In this document: piece by piece, positions 1 to 8,617 of the stretch
Numbering within the stretch: the first letter of the stretch is position 1
Layout of the letters: every line of letters starts with the position of its first letter
Origin: Nocardioides plantarum
Lineage (GTDB): Bacteria; Actinomycetota; Actinomycetes; Propionibacteriales; Nocardioidaceae
NCBI RefSeq assembly: GCF_006346395.1
Contig: NZ_VDMS01000001.1
Coordinates: forward strand, 1,612,001-1,676,000
Direction: 5' to 3'
Length of the DNA: 64,000 bases
Translations under genes and position numbers: made by a program
The notes under the pieces: model-generated
Databases searched by the model: none
Told to the model about the DNA's origin: nothing
Seen by the model: only the letters and a program-made list of their open reading frames with translations

Positions 1-215
1 CCGTCGTGCCGCAGCACGTAGTCGAAGTCGGGCACGACCCCGCCCGGCAGCGGGTAGCAGCCGTTGGTCAGCCCGTCGGGCGGCAGCTCGGGGCGGTACT
101 GCCCGCTCACGTCGGCGCGCCCGAAGGTCGGGCTGAGGAACAGCAGCACCAGCGCGACGAGGGCCCCGAGGACGGCGACCCGGTGGCGGGGGCGGGTCGG
201 GACGAGTCGGCTCAT
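1..215 (-). CDS. Secreted or membrane-anchored protein, N-terminal part only
   Basis: The reading frame starts at the ATG at 213-215 and runs off the left edge after 71 codons. The product starts with a basic stretch (MSRLVPTRPRHR), then a hydrophobic segment of about 17 residues ending near FGRADVSG, which looks like a signal peptide or single membrane anchor, followed by a proline-rich mature start. I do not recognise the family from this fragment. A TAGGAT hexamer on the same strand (225-230) lies 9 bases before the start, so it shares a short divergent promoter region with the membrane protein to the right. Confidence 0.55.
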   Translation of the reverse strand, partial: MSRLVPTRPRHRVAVLGALVALVLLFLSPTFGRADVSGQYRPELPPDGLTNGCYPLPGGVVPDFDYVLRHD

Positions 216-246
216 GGCGGCACCATCCTAGGAAGGTGGCCACAGA

Positions 247-252
247 TAGAGT
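247..252 (+). promoter_or_regulatory. -10 hexamer TAGAGT of a leaderless gene
   Basis: TAGAGT ends 7 bases before the ATG at 260. There is no Shine-Dalgarno sequence in front of that ATG. This fits the actinobacterial TANNNT -10 element with transcription starting at or next to the start codon, and it argues for the ATG at 260 over the in-frame GTG at 236. Confidence 0.55.
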
Positions 253-259
253 CCGCCGC

Positions 260-2101
260 ATGCTCGCTGGCGCTGTGCGGTCCCTCCGCGCGTGGGTGCC
301 GTCGGCGGTCGCGTGGGTCGTCGTGGTGGTCCTCGCGGTGGCGACGACGGCCGGGCTGGCGGCCCGCTACCTGGCCGACGACGGGTCGCCGTACCCGCTG
401 CTGACCCGCGAGGTCGGCGACCACCCGGTGCTCGCCGCGCTGTTCCTGGTGCTGTCGCTGGCGGCGTACGCCGTGGTGTTCCTGGGCCTGCGGACACTGC
501 TGTCCCGGGACCGGTCGGAGCCGGGGACCGACCCGGCGCCCGGGGTGCCGGCGCGCCTGGCCCGGCTGGTCGGCCTGGTCGAATGGACCTACGCGCGATG
601 GTGGCGGGTGTCGCTGGTGCTCGCGGTGCTGTGGCTGCCGTGGTTCCTCAGCTCGTTCCCCGGCCAGCCGAGTCCCGACCCGTCCAACATGTTCACCGAG
701 TTCGTGTCGCGTCGCTCCGACTTCGCCGGGAGCTCGCCGTTCGCCGACGGCAGCGGCACGATCCCCTACGTCGACTACCCCACGTCGTCCTACCTGGTCA
801 CCGACGGCGACAGCCTATGGTCCAACCACCACCCGTTCTTCCTGATGCTGGCCTACGGCTCGGTGAGCTCGGCGAGCATCGCCGTCTTCGACAGCCTGGT
901 GCCGGCGCTGCTGGTGATGTCGGCGGCCTCGGCCCTGCTGACCCTGGTGGCCTTCGGGCGGGCGCTGGCGATCCTCGGCACGCTGGTGCCGGGCTGGCGG
1001 CCCCGCACCGCCGCCCTGGCCGTGCTCGCGCTGAGCCCGCTGATCGCGCTCTGGAGCCTGGCCGAGCACAAGAACCAGCTGTTCTGCGCAGCGTTCGTGT
1101 GGTGGCTGGCGCTGCTCGCGCGGCTGCTGCACTCCGACGGGGCGGTGCGGGCGCTCGGGCGACGCTGGTACGTCGAGACGTTCGTCGTCTCGCTCCTGAT
1201 GGCCGTCACGGTGCAGTTCGGGTGGATCCTGCTGGTCGCGCAGGCCGTGGTCATGGCGTTCCGCAGGCGGGAGCGGGTCGCGGTGCTCGTCGCGGTCGGC
1301 CTGCCCGCGGTGCTCGTGCACGGCGCGATCATGGCGCTGACGTCGGCCGGTGCGCTGATCCCCTCGGACCCGATCGAGACCAAGGGGGTGCAGCTGCAGG
1401 TCCTCGCGCTGATGCTCAACGAGCACCCCGACGCGCTCACCGCCGACCAGCGCGAGGACCTGTCGCGGATCTTCGACCTCGACGCGTTCGTGGCCAGCTT
1501 CGACCCCTCGACGTCGGACCCGCTGAAGTCGACCGGGCCGCTGTCGCGCAAGACGTCGAGCTTCCGCTACGAGACGGTGCAGCCCGAGGACTGGGACACG
1601 TTCGACGCGATCGTGCTCGACGTCGCGTCGCGCTATCCCGGGGCCTTCGTCGACGGCCTGTTCCTGAAGTCCTACCGCTACCTCGACCCCTTCGACGAGG
1701 GCACCGACTGGTACCCGCCCTGGTCCCCGGCGTACGACCGCACGATCGACGGCCACCGGGTCGCGCCGTTGGAGGTCAACCAGACCGCGCGCGCCTGGAC
1801 CCGCGACCGGGCCTTCGACTGCTACCAGGTGTCGGCGTGCCGGCCGGTGCTGTCGCACGGCGTCCGCACGATCGTCGTGGTGCTGCTGCTGGTCGCGGCG
1901 ATCGCCGCCCGCCGTCGCTTCGCCTGGCTGTGGGCGTTGCCGTTCGCGCTGCAGCTGGCGATCGCCGGGGTCTCCCCGCTGAGCGCGGGCGGGCGCTACG
2001 TGCTGGCCTTCACCTACGGGTTGGCGATCGTGCTGCTGCTGCTCGCGGTCGAGGACCGGCCATCGCCGGAGCCGGCGCTCGAGCCGAACACCCAGCGGTA
2101 G
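260..2101 (+). CDS. Large multispanning membrane protein (DUF6020-like)
   Basis: A 613-residue protein with about ten hydrophobic segments: one near residues 12-35, another near 50-70, a cluster through the middle and two at the C-terminus. After the third segment comes WFLSSFPGQPSPD; an FPG-plus-acidic motif in this position is typical of DUF6020-like or glycosyltransferase-C-like membrane proteins that act on the outer face of the membrane. A roughly 150-residue hydrophilic loop (residues ~370-520) would be extracellular. The neighbours are a GtrA-like flippase and a GT2 glycosyltransferase, so a role in cell-surface glycan or lipid-carrier metabolism is likely but inferred. The last 88 bases overlap the GtrA-like gene on the opposite strand. 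Confidence 0.7.
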   Translation: MLAGAVRSLRAWVPSAVAWVVVVVLAVATTAGLAARYLADDGSPYPLLTREVGDHPVLAALFLVLSLAAYAVVFLGLRTLLSRDRSEPGTDPAPGVPARLARLVGLVEWTYARWWRVSLVLAVLWLPWFLSSFPGQPSPDPSNMFTEFVSRRSDFAGSSPFADGSGTIPYVDYPTSSYLVTDGDSLWSNHHPFFLMLAYGSVSSASIAVFDSLVPALLVMSAASALLTLVAFGRALAILGTLVPGWRPRTAALAVLALSPLIALWSLAEHKNQLFCAAFVWWLALLARLLHSDGAVRALGRRWYVETFVVSLLMAVTVQFGWILLVAQAVVMAFRRRERVAVLVAVGLPAVLVHGAIMALTSAGALIPSDPIETKGVQLQVLALMLNEHPDALTADQREDLSRIFDLDAFVASFDPSTSDPLKSTGPLSRKTSSFRYETVQPEDWDTFDAIVLDVASRYPGAFVDGLFLKSYRYLDPFDEGTDWYPPWSPAYDRTIDGHRVAPLEVNQTARAWTRDRAFDCYQVSACRPVLSHGVRTIVVVLLLVAAIAARRRFAWLWALPFALQLAIAGVSPLSAGGRYVLAFTYGLAIVLLLLAVEDRPSPEPALEPNTQR

Positions 2102-2484
2102 CCGAGGAAGTTCGACACCATCCCCACCCCCATCGCGACGACCTTGGCTCCGGGTTTGACGACCTCGTCGGGCAGGTCGGGGACGACGCCGTGGGCCGCG
2201 GCGATCACGCCGAGGATGACCAGTGACTGCAGCACCAGTCCCGAGAAGAGCGTCACCGAGACGAACCCGACGGCAGCCTTGATCCCGGCCGACTCGGCAC
2301 GGAACACCCACGCCCGGTTGACGAAGAAGCTCACCGTCATCACCGCGACGGTCGAGATCACGTTGGCCGGCACGGCGGGGACGTCGAGCACGACCGCCAT
2401 CAGCGAGAACAGCAGCAGGTCGAGCGCGGTGTTGGCCAGCCCCACCACGAGGTAGCGGTGGGCGCTGTTGTCGAGCAGGGCCAC
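2014..2484 (-). CDS. GtrA-like flippase-type membrane protein
   Basis: A 156-residue protein with four predicted membrane helices and the GtrA family pattern: the N-terminal RYLVVGLANTALDLLLF and the later SFFVNRAWVF and NFLGYRWVF segments. GtrA proteins are thought to move polyprenyl-phosphate-linked sugars across the membrane, usually beside a GT2 enzyme that makes them, as here. It starts at GTG one base after the stop of the glycosyltransferase, so the two are translationally coupled. Its serine-rich C-terminal tail is encoded in the 88-base overlap with the convergent membrane protein gene. Confidence 0.8.
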   Translation of the reverse strand: MALLDNSAHRYLVVGLANTALDLLLFSLMAVVLDVPAVPANVISTVAVMTVSFFVNRAWVFRAESAGIKAAVGFVSVTLFSGLVLQSLVILGVIAAAHGVVPDLPDEVVKPGAKVVAMGVGMVSNFLGYRWVFGSSAGSGDGRSSTASSSSTIANP

Positions 2485-2485
2485 C

Positions 2486-3451
2486 TCAGCTGCGCGCGTG
2501 GGTCGCGGGCCGCTCCGCCGACATGGCGGGCAGCTGGAGGTAGAACAGCCGACGGGTCTCGCGGGTGCCGCGCAGGACGGCGTTCATCACCATGCCGACG
2601 CCGACGAGCAGCGCCGCGAGCACCATCAACGAGGACGCCAGGAACGCCGTGGGGAACCGCTCGACGAGCCCGGTGTCGACGAAGTCGAGGATCACCGGCA
2701 CCCCGAGGATCAGGCTGACCACGGCGCTGAGGAGTCCGGCGTAACCCATCACCAGCAGGGGACGCTCGTGCAGCAGCAGGTGGCCCAGGAGCCCCAGGAT
2801 CTTGAAGCCGTCGCGGAACGTGCGCAGCTTGGACTCCGAGCCCTCGGGTCGGTCCTTGAACGCGATCGGCACCTCGGCCTGCGGCACCCGGAGGTTGGCG
2901 GCGTGGATCGTCAGCTCGGTCTCGATCTCGAACTCCTCGGAGTTGGCCGGGAACGACTTGACGTAGCGCCGCGAGAACGCGCGGTAGCCGGACAGCATGT
3001 CGCTGACCTGCTCGCCGAACATCAGGGTGGTGACCTTGTTGAACGCCGCGTTGCCCATCGCGTGGCCGGGTCGGTAGCTGCCGTCGTCGACGTTGCTGTC
3101 GACGCGTACGCCGACCACGTGGTCGAGCGGGCCGCTCACCAGCGTCTCGATGAGGCGGGGCGCGGCCGCAGCGTCGTAGGTGTCGTCGCCGTCGATCATC
3201 AGGTAGACGTCGGCCTCGATGTCGGCGAAGGCCCGGCGTACGACGTTGCCCTTGCCCTTGCGGCTCTCGAAGCGGACGATCGCGCCTGCCTCCGCGGCGA
3301 CCTGACTGGTCCTGTCGGAGGAGTTGTTGTCGTAGACGTAGATCTCGGCGTGGGGCACCGCGGCGCGCAGGTCGGCGACGACCGTGCCGATCGTGAGCTC
3401 CTCGTTGTAGCAGGGCACGATCACCGCGACGCGGAACTCATCGAGTGTCAT
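2486..3451 (-). CDS. GT2 glycosyltransferase with C-terminal membrane anchor
   Basis: A 321-residue family 2 glycosyltransferase of the dolichyl/polyprenyl-phosphate sugar transferase type. Visible are the nucleotide-sugar fold start AVIVPCYNEE (residues 9-18), the DNNSSD loop near 41 and the metal-binding DGDD at 87-90. The last third holds two hydrophobic stretches (about 235-255 and 270-295), as in membrane-anchored GtrB-like enzymes. It would transfer a sugar from a nucleotide donor to a polyprenyl phosphate on the cytoplasmic face, for flipping by the adjacent GtrA-like protein. TACAGT lies 8 bases before the ATG on this strand, so the message is probably leaderless. Confidence 0.85.
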   Translation of the reverse strand: MTLDEFRVAVIVPCYNEELTIGTVVADLRAAVPHAEIYVYDNNSSDRTSQVAAEAGAIVRFESRKGKGNVVRRAFADIEADVYLMIDGDDTYDAAAAPRLIETLVSGPLDHVVGVRVDSNVDDGSYRPGHAMGNAAFNKVTTLMFGEQVSDMLSGYRAFSRRYVKSFPANSEEFEIETELTIHAANLRVPQAEVPIAFKDRPEGSESKLRTFRDGFKILGLLGHLLLHERPLLVMGYAGLLSAVVSLILGVPVILDFVDTGLVERFPTAFLASSLMVLAALLVGVGMVMNAVLRGTRETRRLFYLQLPAMSAERPATHARS

Positions 3452-3514
3452 AGCCCAGGACTGTAACGAGGGCGGTGGGTCGGCTCCGATTCCGCGCAGG
3501 CCCGGAACGCGGGC

Positions 3515-5779
3515 TCAGAGGCCGTAGCCGTAGGCGTCGACGGCCACAGGACGGGCGGTGGTGGCTCGCACCGTCAGGGCGCGCCCCGTCGTACGGACCG
3601 CCACGACGCGGACGCCGGAGCGGGCCGACGTGGTACGGACGCTCATCAGCCGACGACTGCCGGCGAAGACGGCGGCGTTGCCGAGATTGGGCCCGGTCCG
3701 CAGCCAGAGGTACGTCGTCTTGCCGCGGCCCGCGGGTACGGCGACACCGGGCCGGGTGCCGCGAACCACCGTGGCCGACCCTCCCAGGTAGGAGGCCGCG
3801 CGGGCCCGGGTCGCCGACCCGGTCACGCGCAGCGCCGTGTCGTCGCGCGGGGCGAGGGAGCACGCGGCGCCGGCGGTGGTGCTGTTGCCGGTGCGGTCGG
3901 CCGCGACCGTGCGGAAGCACCACTCGTCGCCCGGAGCGGTCGCGACGCTCACCGCGCCGTCCGAGGAGCCGGAGAGCGTGGACCACGTCCTCACGACCTT
4001 CCCGTCCCTGGTCCGTCGGGCATCCACCCTGATCGTGACGGCGCCACCGTCGACCGAGTCGGTCGCCGTCGCGGCGTAGTCCAGGCGGCCCGGACGGACC
4101 GTGGCGACGTACGTCGGCAGGCGACGGGTCGTCTTGATCACCGGTGGCTGCCGATCGGCCAGGCCGCTGCTGTGAGCGATCCGGATCTGCCCGGCCGGGT
4201 CGACGTAGATCGGGTCGCCGTCACCGGTCGCGTCGACGGCGAGGTCGAACGTCTCGGACGAGAGCGGGCCGTAGACGCGCTCGAGGTGACGGGCGTCGAG
4301 CGTGGTCACGACGACGGCGTAGCGGCGGTCGGACGGCGCACTGCCCTCACCCACGAGGGAGAGGACGTGATCGGCGCCCAGCAGCGACCCGAGTCCCGGC
4401 AGGCGGTGGGGAGCCAGCACGCCGTGGCGGTCGGTCACGTAGTGCTCGGTGCCGGCGCACTTTTCGAGCTGCCAGCGGCCACGGACGTCGTCGACCTTGG
4501 GCACGGCTCCGTCGGCGCAGGTCGCGATGGGCGCGCTCGGCGGGTCGGGCGGGAGCACGGGCGGGGGCGTGGACGCGTCGACGGGGGTCCAGCGGCGCCG
4601 GAGGGCTCCGAGGTCGAGCTCGGCCTCGCCCGCGCTGCCGCCGTTCTCGCCGAAGGCCGCCCGCACGATATTGCCGGCGCGCGTGATCCCGCGGGCCGCG
4701 AGCAGGCTGGGGGTCGGGCCGCCGAGCGTGCGCACCCCGTCGGCGGCGACTGCGACCAGGTCTCCCTCCGGAGCCGGACCCACCGAGACGACCAGCTCGT
4801 CACCGGCCTGGACCGTCGGGACCCCGACGATGGGAGCGTCACCGCTGGAGAATCCGGCTCCCGCGTCGGGGACCAGGACGGGGCCGGCCCGCCCGGTGAC
4901 GGGGTCGATCTCGGAGATCCACCGGGCACCGTCGGGACCCAGCAGACCGAGCAGGCGGTCGCCGGCGAGTCCGCCGGCGCTCGGCACCAGGTCGCTCGGC
5001 ACGTCGGTGCGGCCCGCGTCGTGGGCCGGGTCGGTCCAGCGCACGAGGCCCTCGGCGTGACGACCCCAGAGCACCGGGTCGGACCCGCCCCGCGCCGCCA
5101 GCACCCGGATCCGCTCGGAACCGTGCTCGACCTCGGTCACCAGCCCGGTGCCGGGCGTGACGACGACCGGGTCGCTTCCGTCGTCGGAGCTGAGGACGGC
5201 CAGGTCGGAGTCACCGAGGACCTGGCGGGTCTGCACGTGGTCGTCCAGTGACGCGGAGAGTGCGACAGGAGGACGTCCGTCGAACCAGAAGACCTGGTCT
5301 GCCGTCATGACCCACTCGTCGTCGACGGCGACGACGTCGACCAGGTCGTCGATGGACCCCGCCGGGTCGCCGGTGCGGGCCTCCTCGCGGGTCACGTCCA
5401 CCTCGTTGTCGGAGGACGCACGGCTCGTCAGCACGTAGCCGTCGGCGTACCGCACCGTGAACGATCCGGCCTGCTCGAACTGCCGGACGGGGATGCCGTC
5501 GAAACGCGTCGCGAGGGTGAGCCCGAGCTCGCCGGTGGTCGGGTCGAGGTGTCCGGTGTTGTAGAGCACGTAGCTCTCGTCGGCTCCCAGGAACCGCGCA
5601 CCGTTGGGCAGTCGCGGTCGACCGGGCAGCAGCGAACCGGGAACAGGAGCATCGAGGTCGATGTCGGAGGCGGAGGTGGACGCCGTCGGCGCGAGGTCGG
5701 AGAAGGCAGGCGCAACCGGCATCGAGAGCGACGACACGAGCGTCCCGAGAACGACTGCGGCCACGGGAAGCGGGCGCAT
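3515..5779 (-). CDS. Large secreted protein of unknown function
   Basis: A 754-residue protein with a clear signal peptide (about residues 1-26, MRPLPVAAVVLGTLVSSLS). The mature part is rich in short beta-like segments. Residues ~560-670 resemble a fibronectin type III or bacterial Ig-like module with a Cys pair, and the tail ends in a beta-rich domain finishing AYGYGL, a layout seen in cell-wall proteins of this group. I recognise no catalytic motif. TAGAGT (5786-5791 on this strand) sits 6 bases before the ATG, so translation is probably leaderless. It stands alone between the glycosyltransferase pair and a GNAT gene. Confidence 0.75.
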   Translation of the reverse strand: MRPLPVAAVVLGTLVSSLSMPVAPAFSDLAPTASTSASDIDLDAPVPGSLLPGRPRLPNGARFLGADESYVLYNTGHLDPTTGELGLTLATRFDGIPVRQFEQAGSFTVRYADGYVLTSRASSDNEVDVTREEARTGDPAGSIDDLVDVVAVDDEWVMTADQVFWFDGRPPVALSASLDDHVQTRQVLGDSDLAVLSSDDGSDPVVVTPGTGLVTEVEHGSERIRVLAARGGSDPVLWGRHAEGLVRWTDPAHDAGRTDVPSDLVPSAGGLAGDRLLGLLGPDGARWISEIDPVTGRAGPVLVPDAGAGFSSGDAPIVGVPTVQAGDELVVSVGPAPEGDLVAVAADGVRTLGGPTPSLLAARGITRAGNIVRAAFGENGGSAGEAELDLGALRRRWTPVDASTPPPVLPPDPPSAPIATCADGAVPKVDDVRGRWQLEKCAGTEHYVTDRHGVLAPHRLPGLGSLLGADHVLSLVGEGSAPSDRRYAVVVTTLDARHLERVYGPLSSETFDLAVDATGDGDPIYVDPAGQIRIAHSSGLADRQPPVIKTTRRLPTYVATVRPGRLDYAATATDSVDGGAVTIRVDARRTRDGKVVRTWSTLSGSSDGAVSVATAPGDEWCFRTVAADRTGNSTTAGAACSLAPRDDTALRVTGSATRARAASYLGGSATVVRGTRPGVAVPAGRGKTTYLWLRTGPNLGNAAVFAGSRRLMSVRTTSARSGVRVVAVRTTGRALTVRATTARPVAVDAYGYGL

Positions 5780-5845
5780 GCGAGGACTCTAGGTCATCCG
5801 ACGACGTCATGATCGCGGTTCGTCGTCATCGCTGGGGGGCCTTGA

Positions 5846-6430
5846 TCACCGGGCACCCAGCGGAGCCGGTGGGGTCGGTCGAGAGCGACGCCACTCGCGC
5901 TCGAGCAGCCCGTAGACCCACGAGTCCGACACCACGCCGTCGACGACGCAGTCCTCGCGCAGCGTGCCCTCGAGCACGAACCCGAGCTTCTCCAGCACGC
6001 GGGCCGACGGCACGTTGCGGGTGTCGGCCTCGGCCTGGACCCGGTTGAGGTCGAGCGTCGCGTAGGCCCAGGTGAGCAGGGCTCGCGCGGCCTCGGTCGC
6101 GTAGCCGTGACCCCACGCCGCCTCGGTGAGGCAGTAGGTCAGCGAGGCGCTGCGGAAGGCCGGGTTCCAGCCGGAGATGCCGCACCAGCCCAGGAAGGCT
6201 CCGTCGGCCCCGCGCTCGACGACCAGCCGCGCCCCGCTGCCGTCGACGGCCAGCTGACGGCTGGTGGCGAGGAACCGGTCGGTCCGGGCGGAATCGGTCC
6301 AGGGTGGTGAGTCCCAGTAACGGAGCACGACGGCGTTGCTCTGCAGCGCGAAGAGCGCGTCAGCATCGGTGTCCTCGAACGGCCGGAGCCGGAGGCGGTC
6401 GGTGGTGAGCGTCGGGGTGGTCAGGGACAC
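5846..6430 (-). CDS. GNAT-family N-acetyltransferase (RimJ/RimL type)
   Basis: A 194-residue protein with the whole Acetyltransf_3 domain. It begins with the family's TDRLRLRPF segment (residues 10-18). The acetyl-CoA pyrophosphate-binding loop is GHGYATEAARALL (108-120), and the typical N-x-x-S-x-x-x-L-E-K-L-G-F helix is at 139-151. Such enzymes acetylate protein N-termini or small amines; the substrate cannot be read from sequence. The GTG start lies 7 bases after CACGAT, a weaker -10 match, with no Shine-Dalgarno. It is a single-gene unit. Confidence 0.85.
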   Translation of the reverse strand: MSLTTPTLTTDRLRLRPFEDTDADALFALQSNAVVLRYWDSPPWTDSARTDRFLATSRQLAVDGSGARLVVERGADGAFLGWCGISGWNPAFRSASLTYCLTEAAWGHGYATEAARALLTWAYATLDLNRVQAEADTRNVPSARVLEKLGFVLEGTLREDCVVDGVVSDSWVYGLLEREWRRSRPTPPAPLGAR

Positions 6431-6480
6431 GCTCGCGATCGTGCCTCATCGGCCGCCGTCCGGCCCGTCCGCCGTGGTGA

Positions 6481-7004
6481 CTAGATCGTGAGGAGCAGCG
6501 GGTCCCACCCGTTGTCGATGGTGCCGACGGGCCAGAGCCGGAGGGCGAGCCGCCCGTCGGCGTCCGGCGTACCGGTGAGAGGGCCGGCCACCTGACGTCC
6601 GACGTTGCGGTCCGTGACCGTCAGGGTCACCTCGCGGCCCGGGGCCCAGCCGGTCAGGATGGCCGTTCGCTTGTCCTCCGACAGGGTGATGGCAGGGTCG
6701 TAGCCCGCGACGCCGGTGACGACCACCTCGACGAAGTAGGTGCCTTCGCTCCGCCACTTCGCGTCGGTGACCTCGACGCGGTAGACGCCTTCGGCGAGTT
6801 CTCTGCGCCCTCGGGATAGGGCTCCGTGGCGGGAACGAGGGTCACGTGGATGTCGCCGTCCGGGTTGAGGACCTCACCCGTGATCGGCTGGCCCGGGGCC
6901 ACGACGCGGTGGTCGCCCGTGGCTCCGAGAGCGGTGTCGCCGAAGGAGGTGAGACAGCTCGCGAGGGCGACCAAGCAGATGATCACGGCCATGGAGGAGG
7001 TCAC
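6481..7004 (-). pseudogene. Small lipoprotein-like gene broken by a one-base frameshift
   Basis: Two frames on this strand join into one plausible protein. The upstream frame (from GTG 7004 or ATG 6992) starts with a lipoprotein signal (MAVIICLVALASC) and runs into PATEPYPEGAE. Near 6800-6810 the coding signal moves to another frame, giving RELAEGVYRVEVTDAKW and then the 81-codon tail that ends at 6481. One missing base in the GGCGCAGAGAAC region would explain it. The tail resembles an extracellular Ig-like module. It may be a true pseudogene or a sequencing error. No Shine-Dalgarno is evident at either start. Confidence 0.5.
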
Positions 7005-7072
7005 GTCACGAGGAATCGCAGCACGGGCCGCACGATAGGTACGACATCGGTCAACGGGATGAGCCCGACTAC

Positions 7073-8461
7073 TCAGTCCGGCTCCGGCTGAGCGGCCGGC
7101 AGCGCACTCGGTGCGGTCGCCTCCCGTTGTCGGTCGACGACGGACGTGCCGGCGTGGTCGCGCAGGTAGTGGAACCCGTGGGGGTCGGTCCACAGGAAGA
7201 GTCGGGTGTCGAGGCGCCGGTAGGTCCAGGCGGTGTGGGTTTTCAGTCGGTGGTGATGTCGGCACAGGGGGGCGAGGTTGTGCGAGCAGGTCGCCCCGCC
7301 TTGGCCGGGTTCGGTCGACCAGGCGTCGATGTGGTCGCAGTCGCAGCGTCGCGAGGGGCGGGTGCACCAGGGGAACACACAGGTGGGATGCAGGAGCTGG
7401 GTCTGCTCACGTAGCCGGGTGGGGATGGCGTAGGACTCGGTGTGGAGGTCCTCGGCGAGGTCGAGGACGGGCTTGACCACGACGTGGGTGTCGGTGCGGG
7501 CCAGCCAGTCGCGGACCTGCTGGGCGAGCATGGCGTGGCGGGTGGTGTCGTTGAGGGCGACGGGGTCCAGGCCGAGCAGTCCGAGGTCGGTCAGGTGGAG
7601 GAAGAGCACGGCCTGCTTGGACGGTGTGGGCGCCTCGGCACCGTTGAGCAGGGCGAGGGCTTGGGCGGGGTCGGCCAGGACACCTAGGGCGCGGGCGCGG
7701 CGTACGTCGAGGTCGGTGTCGTCGCCGGCGGCCTTGAGGGCTGCAGCGACGTGGGTGAGGGTCTGGTGGAGGTCGTGGAGGTCCTTCCAGTCCCCGCGGG
7801 CGAACAGCTCGGCGGTGCCGTCGGGTTGGGCGTCACTGTGGAAGCGGACCTCGTGGGACTCGGTGGCGCAGGCTTGGTCGGCTTCGCGGGCCTCGGCGTG
7901 CAGCAGCATCATCGCCTGGTCCACCACGTGGTCGAGAGTGACGGTGCCGATGGTGCCGACCACGGGGGCGATCTGGTCATCGACGTAGGCCACCACGTCG
8001 GCCGGTGCGGCCAGGACGGCATCGGCGACCCGACGGGCCCGCCAGGCGGGGACCTCACCACCGGTGACACGCGCCCAGGTCCTGGGCAGACGGTGGTGCA
8101 GGATCAACGCGTCACGGATCAGGCGTTTGCCCGAGGCGGTGGACATCTTGTTGGCCGCAGCGAACGCCGCGGGGGCATCCCAGGCCACCGGCGGGATGCC
8201 GCACCACTCCACCAGATCCTCGCTGGCGGGGTCGGCGGGGTCCAACGCCATCGCGGTCCCGTCGACCTCGGCGTAGGGCACCCCGGTCGCGGTGGTGATC
8301 TGCCACCCCTCACCACCCTCGAGGACGGGGTGGGCGTGAGCCCACTCCACGGCCAGCTCCATGATCCGGGCTTCGGCGGCCTCGGCCGCAGCGCGGGCAC
8401 GGCGGACCTCGTCGAGCAGCAACGCCGGGGTCACGGCGGTGTCGGCGAGGGCGGCGGGCAT
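7073..8461 (-). CDS. HNH endonuclease, DUF222 / 13E12 repeat family
   Basis: A 462-residue member of the DUF222-HNH group (13E12 repeat family), abundant in actinobacteria. The N-terminal ~340 residues are the alpha-helical DUF222 region. The C-terminal HNH module spans about residues 361-410: CVFPWC, then DCDHIDAW, a Cys-containing SHNLAPLC and HHHRLK, supplying a Cys-bound zinc site and the nuclease His residues. These proteins are presumed DNA nucleases of unknown biological role. The promoter overlaps a strong SOS box (8475-8490), so expression on DNA damage is likely, as for several mycobacterial 13E12 genes. The ATG start lies 9 bases after TAGTAT. Confidence 0.88.
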   Translation of the reverse strand: MPAALADTAVTPALLLDEVRRARAAAEAAEARIMELAVEWAHAHPVLEGGEGWQITTATGVPYAEVDGTAMALDPADPASEDLVEWCGIPPVAWDAPAAFAAANKMSTASGKRLIRDALILHHRLPRTWARVTGGEVPAWRARRVADAVLAAPADVVAYVDDQIAPVVGTIGTVTLDHVVDQAMMLLHAEAREADQACATESHEVRFHSDAQPDGTAELFARGDWKDLHDLHQTLTHVAAALKAAGDDTDLDVRRARALGVLADPAQALALLNGAEAPTPSKQAVLFLHLTDLGLLGLDPVALNDTTRHAMLAQQVRDWLARTDTHVVVKPVLDLAEDLHTESYAIPTRLREQTQLLHPTCVFPWCTRPSRRCDCDHIDAWSTEPGQGGATCSHNLAPLCRHHHRLKTHTAWTYRRLDTRLFLWTDPHGFHYLRDHAGTSVVDRQREATAPSALPAAQPEPD

Positions 8462-8474
8462 GCCCCTAGGATAC

Positions 8475-8490
8475 TAGAACACATGTTCGA
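8475..8490 (-). promoter_or_regulatory. LexA (SOS) box in front of the HNH gene
   Basis: Read on the minus strand the 16 bases are TCGAACATGTGTTCTA. The actinobacterial LexA consensus is TCGAAC-N4-GTTCGA, so only one position differs. The box overlaps the TAGTAT -10 hexamer (8471-8476) of the HNH gene by two bases, so bound LexA would block the promoter. Confidence 0.75.
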
Positions 8491-8617
8491 ATGAAAGCCC
8501 TGACGGCATCCTGTGCACAGACTCGGACGAGCTCCTCAAGGCTGGCCGCTGGGGCCGAAGCTCGACCTCCGGGCGGAGGAGAGATGAGTCCGTGCGGCCG
8601 CCCCGGTCGACACGCGC

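Noticed and set aside
815..2311. Long minus-strand open frame opposite the multispanning membrane protein
   Set aside because: Its translation is Arg/Gly/Gln-rich with no family resemblance. It is the usual antisense shadow of GC-rich coding DNA; the plus frame has clear membrane helices.
5549..5812. Small plus-strand frame over the start of the large secreted protein
   Set aside because: It overlaps the signal peptide and leaderless promoter of the minus-strand gene and has a composition typical of shadow frames.
8584..8617. Alternative start at ATG 8584 with a strong Shine-Dalgarno for the DHFR-like gene
   Set aside because: It is out of frame with the conserved reductase frame, and its own frame shows only shadow-like sequence.
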